From assembly GCF_009763255.1 (NCBI RefSeq), contig NZ_WSJB01000001.1:124001-188000 (forward strand): 64,000 bases of DNA, written 5' to 3'. Source of the stretch: Bordetella sp. 02P26C-1 (GTDB lineage: Bacteria > Pseudomonadota > Gammaproteobacteria > Burkholderiales > Burkholderiaceae_B). Under the pieces are notes generated by a model. That model did no database searches, was not told the origin of the DNA, and saw nothing but the letters and a program-made list of their open reading frames with translations. Position 1 is the first letter of the stretch. Each line of letters opens with the position of its first letter. The position numbers and the translations under genes are program-made. Shown piece after piece: positions 63,394-64,000 of the stretch.

Positions 63394-64000
63394 ATGCGCA
63401 AATTCCTATGGGCCGCCTGCCTGGCCGTCCTGCCGTTTGCGGCGGCAGCGCAGGTCACTACCGATTGGCCGACCAAGCCCCTGACTTTGATTGTGCCGTT
63501 TGGCCCCGGATCCAGCCCCGATACGATGGCGCGTGCGATTGCCGAAGAAGCCAGTACCAAGCTGGGGCAGCCCATCGTGGTGCAGAACAAGCCCGGCGCC
63601 AGCGGCAATCTGGGTACCGCTCAGATCGCCAAGGCCAAGCCCGACGGCTATACCTTCGGTGTGTCGATCACTGGGCCCTTGGTCAACAACACCGTGTTGT
63701 ACAGCGACCTGCCTTACGACCCCAAGAAAGACATCGACCCGCTGACCTTGGGTGTGCATCAGCACAACATTCTGGTGGTGCCCGCGAATTCGCCCATCAA
63801 GTCGTTTGACGATTTGCTCAAGGCGATGAAGTCGCAGGACAAACCCTATAACTTCCCCTCGACTGGGGCGGGTACGGTGTCGCATCTGGCAGTGGAACTG
63901 CTGTTAGAGCGCACCGGCGGCAAAGCGGTGCATGTGCCTTATGCCTCGTCGCCGGCAGCCGTGACCTCGTTGATCGCGGGGGATACGGACTTTGCCGCAT
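63394..64000 (+). CDS. Bug-family substrate-binding protein (3' truncated by window)
   Basis: The first 202 codons of a third receptor of the island. The signal peptide ends at FAAAAQVTT, followed by KPLTLIVPFGPGSSPDTMAR, VVQNKPGASGNLGTAQIA, PDGYTFGVSITG and a VPYASSPAAVTSLIAGD segment at the window end. ACGGAG supports the ATG. It differs enough from the two preceding receptors to suggest another ligand. Confidence 0.92.
   Translation, partial: MRKFLWAACLAVLPFAAAAQVTTDWPTKPLTLIVPFGPGSSPDTMARAIAEEASTKLGQPIVVQNKPGASGNLGTAQIAKAKPDGYTFGVSITGPLVNNTVLYSDLPYDPKKDIDPLTLGVHQHNILVVPANSPIKSFDDLLKAMKSQDKPYNFPSTGAGTVSHLAVELLLERTGGKAVHVPYASSPAAVTSLIAGDTDFAA

Noticed and set aside
1-64000. CRISPR array, prophage, insertion sequence or integron
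   Set aside because: No regularly spaced repeats, transposase, integrase or phage structural genes were seen.

Overview
The window looks like chromosomal DNA of a high-GC betaproteobacterium of the order Burkholderiales, most likely family Alcaligenaceae (Bordetella/Achromobacter relatives). This rests on familiar gene blocks (minCDE-glnS, purH-ruvC-ruvA-ruvB, fis-dusB-ubiH-pepP, azlCD, aat/bpt), a PHA phasin, and four periplasmic binding proteins of the Bug (TctC) family, which are greatly expanded in that family. I see no CRISPR array, prophage, transposase or rRNA operon. Two tRNA genes are present: Cys at 53768-53841 and Gly at 54606-54681.

Layout. 1-6.2 kb: end of an unknown gene, a family 2 glycosyltransferase, an acidic/His-tailed protein, an EamA exporter, EttA, an isochorismatase-like hydrolase and a glycine-zipper lipoprotein. 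6.2-9.1 kb: a 780-residue ankyrin-repeat protein and a small lipoprotein. 9.1-13 kb: minE, minD, minC, glnS. 13-19.4 kb: a cytochrome bd-like pair whose CydA homologue lacks the heme histidines, an EnvZ/OmpR-type pair and an orphan usher-like outer-membrane barrel. 19.5-31 kb: recQ, ruvB, a PLP ammonia-lyase, ruvA, ruvC, purH, fis, dusB, ubiH, a small membrane protein and pepP. 31-34 kb: a yybP-ykoY (Mn2+) riboswitch before a cation antiporter, then a long structured leader before a small ACT-like protein, then a CtaG-type oxidase assembly factor. 34-44.5 kb: galU, a BepA-like protease, small housekeeping genes, azlCD, rhlE, an EI24 membrane protein, a CinA-like MoCF protein and an IclR regulator. 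44.5-46.4 kb: an RNA repair pair (HD-Pnk plus RNA ligase). 46.5-54.7 kb: a Bug receptor, phasin, pyrD, bpt, aat, a Nudix hydrolase, an InaA-type kinase and the tRNAs. 54.8-64 kb: a catabolic cluster (IclR, Bug, acyl-CoA ligase, citryl-CoA-lyase-like protein, two SDRs, Bug, amidase, Bug), cut by the window end.

The most interesting items are (1) the CydAB-like pair in which only the heme-ligand methionine survives, (2) the HD-Pnk/RNA ligase operon, (3) the leader at 32336-32525 with a candidate leader peptide and mutually exclusive hairpins, and (4) the 55-64 kb catabolic island, whose gene set suggests CoA activation, oxidation and retro-Claisen-type cleavage of a branched hydroxy acid or its amide. 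Functions come from motif reading and recall of protein families; no database search was run.
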